64,000 nucleotides of DNA from assembly GCF_003031265.1 (NCBI RefSeq), contig NZ_CP019966.1, positions 4,650,001 through 4,714,000 on the forward strand. The letters run 5' to 3'. A model generated the notes under the pieces. The model was not told the origin of the DNA. It made no database searches and saw only the letters and a program-made list of their open reading frames with translations. This document shows positions 9,821 through 19,314 of the stretch, piece after piece. The position numbers were made by a program, and so were the translations under genes. Position 1 is the first letter of the stretch. The number at the start of each line of letters is the position of its first letter. The DNA comes from Rhodopseudomonas palustris. GTDB lineage: Bacteria > Pseudomonadota > Alphaproteobacteria > Rhizobiales > Xanthobacteraceae.

Positions 9821-9926
9821 CCTCATGGTGAGGAGGCGCGAAGCGCCGTCTCGAACCATGCGCCGCAGGCGATGTGGCTCCTCATCCTTCGAGACGCCCG
9901 GCTTTGCCGGGCTCCTCAGGATGAGG
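9821..9926. repeat. Palindromic repeat, family D
   Basis: A roughly 106-base element bounded by CCTCATGGTGAGGAGG and CTCAGGATGAGG. Its inner hairpins are GGCGCGAAGCGCC and GCCCGGCTTTGCCGGGC. This is the only copy in the window. Elements of this kind ('CCTCATCCTGAGGAG') are widespread between genes in Bradyrhizobiaceae, which is recalled knowledge. Confidence 0.8.
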
Positions 9927-9990
9927 ACTTCGGACGCTTGGCAAAGGCCAAATCCGGTTCAATCAATCGATGAAGCGCTCTAAAATACTG

Positions 9991-10019
9991 CGGCGCCGCC
10001 GTGCGAGACGGCGGCGCCG
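9991..10019 (-). terminator. Intrinsic terminator of chemoreceptor 2
   Basis: A perfect 12-bp GC stem (CGGCGCCGCCGT with its complement) with a five-base loop. It is followed on the minus strand by CAGTATTTTAG. It begins 30 bases downstream of the stop at 10050. Confidence 0.75.
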
Positions 10020-10049
10020 AGCGCGTAACCGCAACTGACGACAGCCAGG

Positions 10050-12242
10050 TCAGGCGGCGCGGATGGTGTCCAGGAAGCGTGCGACTTCGCGTCGAAGCAG
10101 ATTGCTGTCGCCGGCGAGCGACTGCGCCGCCGCCAGCACCTGCGACGACGCACTGCCGGTCTCGCTGGCACCGCGTTGCACGTCGCTGATGTTGCCGGTC
10201 ACCTGACTGGTGCCGCGCGACGCCTGCTGGATGTTGCGCGAAATCTCGCGGGTCGCGGCGCCCTGCTGCTCGACCGCGGACGCGATCGACCCGGCGATCT
10301 CGGAGATGTGGCCGATGGTGTCGGTGATCTCCTTGATGGCCGTCACCGACTCGCCGGTGGCCGACTGGATGCCGCTGATCTGCGCGCTGATCTCGCCGGT
10401 CGCCTTGGCGGTCTGCTCGGCGAGCTGCTTGACCTCTGCGGCCACCACGGCGAAGCCGCGGCCGGCCTCGCCGGCACGCGCCGCCTCGATCGTGGCGTTG
10501 AGCGCCAAGAGGTTGGTCTGGCCGGCGATGGTGTTGATCAGCTCGACCACGTCGCCGATCCGGGTCGCGGCCTTGGCGAGCTCGCCGACGCGGTCGTTGG
10601 TCTTCTGAGCCTGGTTGACCGCCTCGTTGGCGATCCGCGAGGACTCCTGCACCTGCCGGCTGATCTCGTCGACCGACGCCGACATCTCTTCGGTCGCCGT
10701 CGCCACCGACTGCACGTTCGACGAGGCTTCTTCGGACGCCGAAGCGACCATCGAGGTGAGTTGCTGCGAACGCTCGGCCGTCGTCGTCAGCCTGCCGGCC
10801 GAGACTTCGAGTTCGGTCGAGGCCGACGACACCGTTTCGACGATCTTCCCGACGGCGGATTCGAACTTGTCGGCCATGTCGTTCATGTCGCGCCGGCGCG
10901 CCAGATCGGCGCTGGCCTGATCCTCCGCACGCTGCGCGATGCTGCGTTTGAGTTCGCCCTGCATGGTGCGCAGCGAGGCGGCGAGCACGCCGACTTCATC
11001 GGCCTGTTCGATCGCCAGCTTCTGGTCGAGCTCGCCCTTGGCGATGCCGTCCGCGAAGTTGGCGCAATCGCCGATCGGACGGGCGATGCTGCGGGCTGCG
11101 AACGCGATCACCGTGATGGCGAGCACAACAACCAGGATGCCGGCGCCGAGCTGCCAGAACATCGCCGAGTTGGCGCGCTCGTTCAGCGCGGTGTCGAGCT
11201 CATGTGCCGAGGCCAGCACCACTTTGCGCGGCACCGAGATCAGCACCGACCACGGCGTGCCGGTCCGTCCCACCGAGATCGGCGAGTAGACCTCGACGTT
11301 ATCCCACTTCGGATCGTCGAGCACCGTGCCCTTGCCTTCCTTGACGATCGCCAGACTCTCCGACCAGCGCGGATCGGCGCTCGACGCCGCCTTGCCGATC
11401 GATTCCGGATTGGCGCTGTTGGCGACGATCAGGCCGGTGTCGTTGAGGATCGCGACCTTGCCCTTGCCGCCGAACAGCGAGCGGTTGGCCTGGGTGGCGA
11501 GCTTCTGCACGAAGTCGAGATTGTAGTCCGCACCGGCGACGCCGACGAACTTGCCGTCGATCTTGATCGGCACCGACATGGTGGCGAGGAACACCGCCTT
11601 GCCCTGCACGATGTAGGGCAGCGGGCCGAGGATGTTCTCCTTGCCGGTCGCCTTCGGATTGATGAACCACGCGCCCTTCACCAGGCCGTTCGGATGCCGC
11701 TCCTGGCTGTCGTATTCGACCAGCGGCTGCACCGCGATCGAACCGCTGGCGCTGCGGGTCCAATACGGCAGGAAGCGGCCGGTGTTATCCGACCCCATCG
11801 TCTGGCGGCCCTTGAACGCCACGTCGTTGCCGTCGAGCGCGTTCGGCTCCCAGGCCGAGTAGGTGCCGTTGAACGCCGGGTTCTGCTCCAGCGTATTCTT
11901 GAGCACCGCGTTGAGCTGCAGGCGGCGATTGCCGTCGGTGGTGCCCGCATTGTTGGGATCGGCCAGCACCTCGAAGGCGTGCGCCATGTTGCGCGCGGAG
12001 TCGAGCCCGAGGTCGAGCTCGGCCTTGATCACCGAGGCTTCGGAGCTGGCGCGGTTGAGCAGGCTTTCCTTGGTCTGCTGATCGACCAGCTTCATCACCT
12101 CGGCGGTGACGTAGTGGTGCGTGCTCTGCGCCGACAGGACGCTGTAGCCGATCAGGATCAGGCTGGCGCCGGTCAGGCAGAGGCCCGCGACCAGCGCAAT
12201 CTTGACCTGAATTTTGCGGATGGATTTGAACGAGAACGACAT
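10050..12242 (-). CDS. Methyl-accepting chemotaxis protein 2 with dCache sensor
   Basis: A 730-residue transmembrane chemoreceptor. TM1 is near residues 13-33. A double-Cache periplasmic domain follows, recognised from [47 protein letters not shown] and [15 protein letters not shown]2 is near residues 360-380, then HAMP and a signalling domain with tip [29 protein letters not shown]. dCache receptors usually bind small ligands such as amino acids or organic acids; the ligand here is unknown. The ATG at 12242 has AGGAG six bases upstream. The last residues are DTIRAA, without a tethering pentapeptide. Confidence 0.96.
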   Translation of the reverse strand: MSFSFKSIRKIQVKIALVAGLCLTGASLILIGYSVLSAQSTHHYVTAEVMKLVDQQTKESLLNRASSEASVIKAELDLGLDSARNMAHAFEVLADPNNAGTTDGNRRLQLNAVLKNTLEQNPAFNGTYSAWEPNALDGNDVAFKGRQTMGSDNTGRFLPYWTRSASGSIAVQPLVEYDSQERHPNGLVKGAWFINPKATGKENILGPLPYIVQGKAVFLATMSVPIKIDGKFVGVAGADYNLDFVQKLATQANRSLFGGKGKVAILNDTGLIVANSANPESIGKAASSADPRWSESLAIVKEGKGTVLDDPKWDNVEVYSPISVGRTGTPWSVLISVPRKVVLASAHELDTALNERANSAMFWQLGAGILVVVLAITVIAFAARSIARPIGDCANFADGIAKGELDQKLAIEQADEVGVLAASLRTMQGELKRSIAQRAEDQASADLARRRDMNDMADKFESAVGKIVETVSSASTELEVSAGRLTTTAERSQQLTSMVASASEEASSNVQSVATATEEMSASVDEISRQVQESSRIANEAVNQAQKTNDRVGELAKAATRIGDVVELINTIAGQTNLLALNATIEAARAGEAGRGFAVVAAEVKQLAEQTAKATGEISAQISGIQSATGESVTAIKEITDTIGHISEIAGSIASAVEQQGAATREISRNIQQASRGTSQVTGNISDVQRGASETGSASSQVLAAAQSLAGDSNLLRREVARFLDTIRAA

Positions 12243-12373
12243 GAGGCACTCCTAGGAGAGCCCCATGCTGATTGCCGGCTATTTGGAATTGTTTAAGCAA
12301 ACGCCTCGTGCGGTTACGAGGAAAGCCGGTTCCCGACCAAGACTTAGGTCTAACGCCGCGTGTAGCACCGCGA

Positions 12374-13345
12374 CTAAGCACCGCCGATCAGGATGCCGAC
12401 ACCGAGCACAATGACGCCGCCCAGCACGATCTGGAACACCGCGTGCAGGAACGGCGTGTCCATGTATCTGGCGCGGACGTAAGCGATCACCCACAGTTCG
12501 ACGAACACCACCAGCGCGGCAATGCCGGTCGCGATCCAGAACGCGTTGGCCCAACTATCAGGGACGAGATACGGCAGCGTGTGACCGAGGCCGCCGATCG
12601 TGGTCATCAGTCCGCAGATGCCGCCGCGCAGCCACGGCGAGCCGCGCCCGGTCATCGAGCCGTCGTCGGACAGCGCTTCGGCAAAGCCCATCGAGATGCC
12701 GGCGCCGATCGAGGCGGCGAGACCAACCAGGAAGGTCTGCCAGTTCTGATGGGTCGCGAAGGCGGCAGCGAACAGCGGTGCCAACGTCGACACCGAGCCA
12801 TCCATCAGACCAGCGAGACCGGGCTGGACGTATTGCAGCACGAACATCCGCCGCGCCGCGTGATCCTCGGCGCTGCGCGCGTCGGGGGTGAGGATCTTGT
12901 CGGTGAGCTGGGTGGCGCGCTGCTCGTGGCGCTTCTCGAACTCGGCGAGGTCGGACAGCAGCTTGCGGATGTGGACGTCGGTCGCCCGTTCGGCGGCTCG
13001 CTCGTAGAAGCGCTGCGCCTCGAACTCCATCGTCTCGGCTTCTTTGCGGATGCGGTCGAGCGGCAGATTGCGGGTCAGCCAGATCGGGCGGCGGCGGATG
13101 AAGCCTTTAACGTCCTCCCGGCGGATCGGCGGCAGGTCCGGCCCGAACCGCTGCTCGTACATCCGTAGCAGCATGTGGCGATGGCCCTTCTCCTGCTGCG
13201 CCATCTCGGTGAACACGCGCGCGGAATCGGGGTATCGCTCGGCCAGATCCTCGGCGAACGCCAGATAGATCCGGCTGTCTTCCTCCTCGCCCGAGATGGC
13301 GACGGCCAGGATTTCACGCTCGGTGAGGTCGGAAAACGCCTTCAT
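12374..13345 (-). CDS. mbfA: Membrane-bound ferritin-like iron exporter MbfA
   Basis: MbfA is an inner-membrane protein that exports iron and protects against iron and peroxide stress in rhizobia. The 323-residue protein shows the two expected parts. An N-terminal ferritin-like four-helix domain spans about residues 1-165, with metal-ligand candidates in SGEEEDSRIY and MAQQEKGHRHM. A C-terminal VIT1/CCC1-like membrane domain contains GLMDGSVSTLAPLFAAAFAT and GFAEALSDDGS. Upstream, at 13361-13377, is a perfect iron control element, implying repression by Irr when iron is low, as known for this gene in Bradyrhizobium and Agrobacterium. Confidence 0.95.
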   Translation of the reverse strand: MKAFSDLTEREILAVAISGEEEDSRIYLAFAEDLAERYPDSARVFTEMAQQEKGHRHMLLRMYEQRFGPDLPPIRREDVKGFIRRRPIWLTRNLPLDRIRKEAETMEFEAQRFYERAAERATDVHIRKLLSDLAEFEKRHEQRATQLTDKILTPDARSAEDHAARRMFVLQYVQPGLAGLMDGSVSTLAPLFAAAFATHQNWQTFLVGLAASIGAGISMGFAEALSDDGSMTGRGSPWLRGGICGLMTTIGGLGHTLPYLVPDSWANAFWIATGIAALVVFVELWVIAYVRARYMDTPFLHAVFQIVLGGVIVLGVGILIGGA

Positions 13346-13360
13346 TTCAGCACCCGCAAG

Positions 13361-13377
13361 TTTAGAACGTTTCTAAA
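13361..13377. promoter_or_regulatory. Iron control element (ICE box, Irr operator) of mbfA
   Basis: TTTAGAACGTTTCTAAA is an exact match to the published rhizobial consensus TTTAGAA-N3-TTCTAAA. It sits 16-32 bases before the mbfA start codon, close enough for Irr to block transcription or translation initiation. It could also act on the divergent gene at 13526, but that start is about 150 bases away. Confidence 0.9.
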
Positions 13378-13525
13378 TAGGATCACCGGCCAGGGGAGTC
13401 AAAGCCGAGCTCGGCAGCGGGAGGCCAATTGGTCGCAGGGCCCGTCATCGTCGCTTCATCGATCCGTCAGGCCTCTGTGACCGAGCGCCGCCACAAGACC
13501 GGCTTTCCATTCCAGGAGGCTGTTC

Positions 13526-14881
13526 ATGCGAAAACTACTGCTCGGTTCGGTCGCGGTCTTTGCGCTGGCGACGTCCGCCGCGCTGGCGCAATCCGAAGGC
13601 GAATTTCCCGCCACCCTCGCCGGCCATGCGGTGCTGTCGGCGGCCTCGTTCGTCGACGCGCCCGCCGATGCGCCGGCCGATCTGAAGACCTCGGGCAAGT
13701 ACACCACCGGGCAGCGCGTCGAAGCGCAGGGCAGCGTGATGGGCAAGTCCAACGGCCGTCCGACCGGCGTGTCGGTGCCGTTCAAGGGCCAGCCGCTGCA
13801 GGGCCATTCCGGCATCAAGGCGATGCCGGACGGCACCTTCTGGGTGCTGACCGACAACGGCTTCGGCTCGCGCTACAACTCGGCCGACTCGATGCTGTAT
13901 CTCGACAACTACAAGATCGACTGGGCGACCGGCACGGTCGACCGCAAGCAGACCGTATTCCTGCACGATCCGGACGAGAAGGTGCCGTTCCGCATCGTCC
14001 ACGAAGACACCGACAAGCGCTATCTGACCGGCGCGGACTTCGACACCGAAGGCTTCCAGATCATCGGCGACCGGTTCTGGATCGGAGACGAGTTCGGCCC
14101 CTACATCATCGAAGCCGACCTGACCGGCAAGATCATCGGCGTCTATGAGAGCATGGCCGACGGCAAGCCGATCAAGTCGCCGGATCATTGGTCGGTGCAG
14201 TCGCCCGGCGCGCCGGGCGCGACCTACACCGGCGTCAATCTCAAGCGCTCCAAGGGCTACGAAGGCTTCGCCGCCTCCAAGGACGGCAAGTTCCTGTACG
14301 GCCTGCTCGAAGGCCCGCTGTGGGACGCCGACAAGAAGGACTGGGAAAAGGTCGACGGCAAGGAAGCCTCGCGCATCCTCGAATTCGACGTCGCGCAGAA
14401 GAAGTTCACCGGCCGCTCCTGGCATTACGTGTTCGAGCAGAACGGCAACGCGATCGGCGACTTCAACATGATCGACGCCACCCACGGCCTCGTCATCGAG
14501 CGTGACAACGGCGAAGGCACCAAGGACAAGGCCTGCCCCGAAGGCAAGACCGGCACCGACTGCTTCAACGATCTCGCCAAGTTCAAGCGCGTCTACAAGA
14601 TCGAGCTGACCGATGCGAACGCCGGCAAGCCGGTGAACAAGATCGGCTTCATCGACCTGATGAAGATCCGCGATCCGGACAAGAAGGCGAAGAAGCCGCT
14701 GACCGACGGCGTGCTGGCGTTCCCGTTCTTCACCATCGAGAACGTCGACAAGGTCGACGACCGCCACATCATCGTCGGCAACGACAACAACCTGCCGTTC
14801 TCGTCGAGCCGCGACCCGAACAAGGCCGACGACAACGAGTTCGTCCTGCTCGAAGTCGCCGACTTCCTGAAGGCGAAGTAA
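13526..14881 (+). CDS. Exported esterase-like protein of the phytase-like family
   Basis: A 451-residue protein with a clear Sec signal peptide (MRKLLLGSVAVFALATSAALAQ), so it is periplasmic or secreted. The body matches the 'esterase-like activity of phytase' family (PF13449-type beta-propeller). Examples are GHSGIKAMPDGTFWVLTDNGFGSRYNS, the GADFDTEGFQIIGDRFWIGDEFGPYI segment and a terminal VGNDNNLPFSSSRDPNKADDNEFVLLEV. The substrate, possibly phosphate esters, is not established. AGGAGG lies just upstream of ATG 13526. It is divergent from mbfA. Confidence 0.9.
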   Translation: MRKLLLGSVAVFALATSAALAQSEGEFPATLAGHAVLSAASFVDAPADAPADLKTSGKYTTGQRVEAQGSVMGKSNGRPTGVSVPFKGQPLQGHSGIKAMPDGTFWVLTDNGFGSRYNSADSMLYLDNYKIDWATGTVDRKQTVFLHDPDEKVPFRIVHEDTDKRYLTGADFDTEGFQIIGDRFWIGDEFGPYIIEADLTGKIIGVYESMADGKPIKSPDHWSVQSPGAPGATYTGVNLKRSKGYEGFAASKDGKFLYGLLEGPLWDADKKDWEKVDGKEASRILEFDVAQKKFTGRSWHYVFEQNGNAIGDFNMIDATHGLVIERDNGEGTKDKACPEGKTGTDCFNDLAKFKRVYKIELTDANAGKPVNKIGFIDLMKIRDPDKKAKKPLTDGVLAFPFFTIENVDKVDDRHIIVGNDNNLPFSSSRDPNKADDNEFVLLEVADFLKAK

Positions 14882-14903
14882 GCACTGGAAAGCAAAGAAC
14901 TGT

Positions 14904-15021
14904 GTCGTTCCGGGGCACGCGCATCAGCGCGTGAACCCGGAACCTCGCGGTGCGGTCCTGCGGCGTTACTTCAACATCTCGAGATTCCGGGTTCGCGCCT
15001 GTCGGCGCGCCCCGGAATGAC
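14904..15021. repeat. Dispersed palindromic repeat, family A copy 3
   Basis: Begins GTCGTTCCGGGGCACGCGCATCAGCGCG, with one change from the usual GTCATTCC, and ends GCGCCCCGGAATGAC. It lies between convergent genes, 22 bases after the phytase-like gene stop, and could help end transcription. Confidence 0.88.
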
Positions 15022-15071
15022 GTTGCGGCGGGAGGCGCCGCTTCGGCATACGAATCTCGCGTCCGTTGTCA

Positions 15072-15410
15072 TTACGCCGGCGGTGACATCCAGCGGGTCA
15101 GGCGCGCGAACATGCCTTTGGGCGGCAAGGCCGACGGCGTGTCGTCGGCGGATTCGAGACGATTGAGGAATTGTTCGAGAAACCGCGCGTCGCTGGTTTC
15201 GATCACGACGAAATCAGTATCGCCGGTCGAGACCGTGTAGACGTAGCGCAGGCTTGCCGCGCGTGGCATCGCGCCCGCGCCGGCCAGATCCTTGGCGATG
15301 ATGACGCCATCCGGATCGATATCGCGGGCGATCAGCGCGCGGGTGAGCCACGCCAGATTGCCGACGAATTCAGGTTCGAAAGCGACGGTGCCTTGCAACA
15401 TCATGGGCAT
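15072..15410 (-). CDS. Hypothetical protein, 112 residues
   Basis: Not recognised. The chosen ATG at 15410 gives MPMMLQGTVAFEPEFVGNLAW and a compact alpha/beta-looking protein with a strand-rich middle (RYVYTVSTGDTDFVVIETSD). The composition is ordinary for a soluble cytoplasmic protein. An in-frame extension to 15794 runs into the upstream chemoreceptor gene and is rejected. It lies 82 bases downstream of that receptor on the same strand and may be cotranscribed, but no signalling motif is visible. Confidence 0.65.
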   Translation of the reverse strand: MPMMLQGTVAFEPEFVGNLAWLTRALIARDIDPDGVIIAKDLAGAGAMPRAASLRYVYTVSTGDTDFVVIETSDARFLEQFLNRLESADDTPSALPPKGMFARLTRWMSPPA

Positions 15411-15492
15411 GCGTTGTCTCTCGTCCTTCACGCATCCCCCCAGCAGAGAATTGTCACCACTGAAGGCCAAAAGGTTCAAGCCCCGAGCACGA

Positions 15493-17178
15493 TCAGGCGG
15501 CGCGAATCTTGCGGAGGAAGTCGTCGACCGCCGATTGCAGTGCACCAGACTGGCTGTCGAGCGCCCGGGCATGCGAAAGTACTTCCGAAGCCGCGTCGCC
15601 GGTCGCCTGGGCGGCGGAACTGACACCGCCGATGTGATCGCTGATCTCGCTCGAACCGGCCGCAACCGACTGAATGTTGCGGGCGATTTCCTGCGTTGCA
15701 GCCCCCTGCTGCTCGACCGCCGTCGCAATCGCCACGGTGATCTTGTTGATCTCGCCGATCGTCGCGGTGATGCCGCCGATCGACTGCACCGCACTCGCGG
15801 TCGAGGACTGCATCGCCGCGACCTGCGCAGAGATTTCTTCAGTCGCTTTCGCGGTCTGGCTCGCCAGCGCCTTCACTTCACTCGCCACCACCGCAAAGCC
15901 GCGGCCGGACTCGCCGGCGCGGGCGGCCTCGATCGTGGCGTTCAGCGCCAGCAGATTGGTTTGCGACGCGATCGAGTGAATCAGCTGCACGACTTCGCCG
16001 ATCTTCTCGGCGCTGACCGACAGCTGCATCACCGTCCCGTTGGTCTCCTCGGCGTCGCTCACCGCCTTGCTCGCGACCGAGCGCGACTGATCGACCTGAC
16101 GGGAAATTTCCTGCACCGAACTCGAGAGCTGCTCGGAGGCCGACGCCACGGTGCCGACCATGCCGGATGCCGAATCTGACGCCGCACCAACCGCCGCTGC
16201 ACGCGTCGAGGCATCGGCCGCGGTCGAGGTCATCGACTGCGCGGTGTTCTGCATGTAGCGCGTGGCATCGGCCACGCTCCGCACCACGCCGTTGACGCTG
16301 CGTTCGAAATCGTCGGCGATGCTCTGCATCAGCGCGCTGCGCTCGGCCGCGGCGCGGCGCTGCGCCTCCTGCTCCTGCTGTTCGAGCCCGCGGATCCGGA
16401 TCGCGTTGTCCTTGAACACCTGCACGGTCTTGGCCATCGCGCCGATTTCGTCGCCGCGGTCGACGCCGGGGATCGGTGCGTCGAGCTGGCCTTCGGCCAG
16501 CGAAGTCATGCGGGTGCCGAGCACGCCGAGCGGCTGAGTGATGCTGCGGCTGATCAGCCACGCGACCAGGGCACACACCACGCCGATGCCGACGATGACG
16601 ACGCCGAGCCAGGTCAGAAGCGGCTTCAGCTTGGCGTTGATGTCCTGCAAATACACGCCGGTGCCGACGAACATGTCCCAGCCGGGGATTACGGCGGCAT
16701 ACGACACCTTGCGGAGCAGCTCGGTGCTGCCGGGCTTCATGAATTCGTAGATCAGCGTCACGTCGCCCTTGGCGGCGACGCCATCGCGCAGTTCGCGCAC
16801 GATCTTACGGCCGCCGGTCTCGACGTCGAGCCGGTTGGTGCCGATCATTTTCGGATCGGACATTACGACCACCGAGCCGTCCATTTTGTAGGCGAAGAAG
16901 TAACCGTTAGTGCCGTCGTAGGTCATACTCTGGGCGCGCTGCTGGAATTCGGCGATCGCCTGCTCCTTGGTGAGCTTGCCGGCCGCGACCTGCTTCTCCA
17001 GCCCCATCGCCATATTCAGCGCGCTTTCGACCAGCGCCTTGGTCTGCTCGAACCGCTCGTTGCTCATTTCACGTTGCAGCATCGACGCCGCAAACAGGCC
17101 GGACGCCACCAGGCCGAGCATCGCGACGGCGACCAGGATGCCCAGCTTCGGCGAGATCCGCAGATTGGTGAACTTCAC
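15493..17178 (-). CDS. Methyl-accepting chemotaxis protein 3 with sCache sensor
   Basis: A 561-residue transmembrane receptor. TM1 is at residues 12-32. The single-Cache (sCache_2) periplasmic domain contains [22 protein letters not shown] and [19 protein letters not shown]2 is at about 193-213, then a HAMP domain and a cytoplasmic signalling domain with [23 protein letters not shown]. sCache_2 receptors typically sense short organic acids. It has the same length as receptor 4, directly upstream, and is highly similar throughout. This indicates tandem duplication. Confidence 0.96.
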   Translation of the reverse strand: MKFTNLRISPKLGILVAVAMLGLVASGLFAASMLQREMSNERFEQTKALVESALNMAMGLEKQVAAGKLTKEQAIAEFQQRAQSMTYDGTNGYFFAYKMDGSVVVMSDPKMIGTNRLDVETGGRKIVRELRDGVAAKGDVTLIYEFMKPGSTELLRKVSYAAVIPGWDMFVGTGVYLQDINAKLKPLLTWLGVVIVGIGVVCALVAWLISRSITQPLGVLGTRMTSLAEGQLDAPIPGVDRGDEIGAMAKTVQVFKDNAIRIRGLEQQEQEAQRRAAAERSALMQSIADDFERSVNGVVRSVADATRYMQNTAQSMTSTAADASTRAAAVGAASDSASGMVGTVASASEQLSSSVQEISRQVDQSRSVASKAVSDAEETNGTVMQLSVSAEKIGEVVQLIHSIASQTNLLALNATIEAARAGESGRGFAVVASEVKALASQTAKATEEISAQVAAMQSSTASAVQSIGGITATIGEINKITVAIATAVEQQGAATQEIARNIQSVAAGSSEISDHIGGVSSAAQATGDAASEVLSHARALDSQSGALQSAVDDFLRKIRAA

Positions 17179-17314
17179 AGCGATCAGCTCCTACGCATTT
17201 CGAGACTAGCTGCGAGAAGCGTTACAAGCTCAGGGTGTCCAATCGGTTTAATAGTTCCCTCGTAGGAACCCGAGGGTTGCGCCCCCGGACCTTGCTAACA
17301 CCCTGAAAAGACGA

Positions 17315-17348
17315 AGCCCCTGGCAGACCGTCGGATCTGCCAGGGGCT
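17315..17348 (-). terminator. Intrinsic terminator after chemoreceptor 4
   Basis: AGCCCCTGGCAGA pairs perfectly with TCTGCCAGGGGCT over 13 bp with an eight-base loop. On the minus strand it is followed by TCGTCTTTTC. It starts 37 bases after the stop at 17385, separating the two duplicated receptor genes. Confidence 0.9.
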
Positions 17349-17384
17349 CATAAAGTGATCGCGGGAGCCGAAGCTCGCGGGAAG

Positions 17385-19070
17385 TCAGGCGGCGCGGACC
17401 TTGCCGAGGAAGTCGTCGACCGCGCGGCGAAGTTCGCCGGACTGGGCGTCGAGTTCACGGGCATTGGCGAGCACCTGGCCGGCGGCCGAGCCAGTGGCGC
17501 TGGCCGCTTCGGTGACGCCGCCGATATGCATGCTGATCTCGGTCGATCCGGCCGCAACCGACTGGATGTTGCGGGCGATCTCGCGAGTCGCCGCACCCTG
17601 CTGTTCGACCGCGGTCGAGATCGCCATGGTGATCTCGCTCATCTGCGCAATCGTCGCGGTGATGCCGCCGATCGACTGCACCGCGTCGTTGGTCGAGGAC
17701 TGCATCGCCGCGACCTGCGCGGAGATTTCTTCGGTCGCCTTGGCGGTCTGGCTGGCCAGCGCCTTCACTTCGCTCGCGACCACCGCAAAGCCGCGGCCGG
17801 ATTCGCCGGCGCGGGCGGCTTCGATGGTGGCGTTGAGCGCGAGCAGATTGGTCTGCGACGCGATCGAGTGGATCAGTTGCACCACCTCGCCGATCTTCTC
17901 GGCGCCGGTCGCCAGCAGCTTGACGGTCTGGTTGGTCAGCGCGGCATCGTCGACCGCCTTGCCGGCGATCTCCCGCGACTGTTCGACCTGGCGCGAGATC
18001 TCGGTGACCGAGGCCGACAGCTCTTCGGCCGCGGATGCCACCGTGCTGACGTTGTTGGAGGCGTTGGCCGAGGCCGACGACACCGTCGCAGCGCGGGCGC
18101 TGGCGTCGGTCGCAGTCGCGGTCATCGACTGCGCGGTCTGCTGCATGCCGGAGGTCGCAGTGGCGACCGACTGCACCACGCCGTTGACGCTGTGCTCGAA
18201 CTCGTCGGCAAGCCGCTCCATCGCGGCGCGGCGCTCGGCTTCGGCGTGCTCCTTGGCGGCTTCTTCGGCGCGCTCCAGGTCGCGAATCCGCAGCGCATTG
18301 TCCTTGAACACCTGCACGGTCTTGGCCATCTCGCCGACCTCGTCGCCGCGTTCGATGCCGGGGATCGGCTGCTCCAGCTCGCCATGCGCCAGCGAATCCA
18401 TCCCGGCGCCGAGCTTGGCCAGCGGACGGGTGATACCGCGGGCGATCAACACCGCGAACAGGCCGGCAGCGATTGCAATCGCGAGGATGGCGCCGCCCAG
18501 CGTCCAGAAGATCGGCTTCAGCTTGGCGTCGAGATCGTCGAGATAGGCGCCGGTGCCGACGAACATGTCCCAGCCGGGAATCGCCAGGCCGTAGGACATC
18601 TTGCGGATGTTCTCCTCGGTCCCGGGCCGGCGGAAATCGTAATACAGGGTGACGTCGCCCTTGGCGGCGACGCCGTCACGCAGCTCGCGCACCAGATAGC
18701 GGTCGCCGGTCGGCGTGTTCATCCGGTTGGTGCCGACCGCCTTCTTGTCCGGGGTGGCGATGGTGACGCCGTCCATGGTGTAGGCGAACAGATAGCCCTG
18801 GCCGTTGTCGTAGGTCAGCAGCGCCGCATCGCGGGCAAACTGCGCGATCGCCTGCTCCTTGGTGAGCTCTCCGGCCTCGACCTTCTTCTGCAGGCCGATC
18901 GCGAGATTGCGCCCCATCTCGGTGATGGCCTTGGCCTGCTCATACCGCGCGTTGAGCATCTCACGCTGCATCATTACACCGGCGAGGATGCCGGCCACGC
19001 ACAAGCCGATCAGGGTACCTGCGACCAGCAGGCCCAGCTTCGGAGTAATTCGAAGATTACTGAACTTCAC
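17385..19070 (-). CDS. Methyl-accepting chemotaxis protein 4 with sCache sensor
   Basis: A 561-residue transmembrane chemoreceptor and tandem paralogue of receptor 3. Its sCache_2 domain includes [41 protein letters not shown] and [22 protein letters not shown] and signalling domains follow (tip [23 protein letters not shown]). Against receptor 3, the ligand-domain residues differ more than the cytoplasmic hairpin, suggesting a shared output but different ligands; this is inference. The N-terminus [18 protein letters not shown] is a near copy of receptor 3. It ends in GKVRAA. Confidence 0.96.
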   Translation of the reverse strand: MKFSNLRITPKLGLLVAGTLIGLCVAGILAGVMMQREMLNARYEQAKAITEMGRNLAIGLQKKVEAGELTKEQAIAQFARDAALLTYDNGQGYLFAYTMDGVTIATPDKKAVGTNRMNTPTGDRYLVRELRDGVAAKGDVTLYYDFRRPGTEENIRKMSYGLAIPGWDMFVGTGAYLDDLDAKLKPIFWTLGGAILAIAIAAGLFAVLIARGITRPLAKLGAGMDSLAHGELEQPIPGIERGDEVGEMAKTVQVFKDNALRIRDLERAEEAAKEHAEAERRAAMERLADEFEHSVNGVVQSVATATSGMQQTAQSMTATATDASARAATVSSASANASNNVSTVASAAEELSASVTEISRQVEQSREIAGKAVDDAALTNQTVKLLATGAEKIGEVVQLIHSIASQTNLLALNATIEAARAGESGRGFAVVASEVKALASQTAKATEEISAQVAAMQSSTNDAVQSIGGITATIAQMSEITMAISTAVEQQGAATREIARNIQSVAAGSTEISMHIGGVTEAASATGSAAGQVLANARELDAQSGELRRAVDDFLGKVRAA

Positions 19071-19213
19071 GGACTTCTCCCGAGGTGCAACGCGGCGCGA
19101 GAATTTTGCGCCTCGTACAACTACGCGGGAATTCTTCCCGGACAGTTACTGCAGCGCACTCAATCGTCCATTTTGCGAACCTTCCGTCCATTTCGCGCGG
19201 AGCGTGCAAACGA

Positions 19214-19245
19214 AAGCCCTCTCCCCGGTACCGGGGAGAGGGCTT
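19214..19245 (-). terminator. Palindrome downstream of serA, likely terminator
   Basis: A perfect 32-base palindrome, AAGCCCTCTCCCCGGT with its exact complement. It lies 70 bases beyond the serA stop and is followed on the minus strand by TCGTTTGC. Because the arms meet without a spacer, the hairpin would open a four-base loop. It could also be a family C repeat half. Confidence 0.7.
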
Positions 19246-19314
19246 GATGTCGTCGTGCTCGGGATCAAGCTACGGGGCTGAGCTGCTCCGCAGCGGTGCG
19301 ATCCGGCCTTTCGA

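Larger units (their letters stand above)
9513..10049. other. Gene-less stretch between two chemoreceptor genes
   Basis: No coding region is supported in these 537 bases. The stretch holds the promoter region's likely position for the receptor ending at 7416, a family D palindromic repeat at 9821-9926, and the terminator of the next receptor at 9991-10019. Confidence 0.6.

Noticed and set aside
17355-19247. Long open frames on the plus strand opposite the chemoreceptor genes (also 7434-9362 and 10176-12296)
   Set aside because: They are antisense to receptors with clear domains, are very rich in Arg, Gly, Asp and Leu, and follow from high GC bias at third positions.
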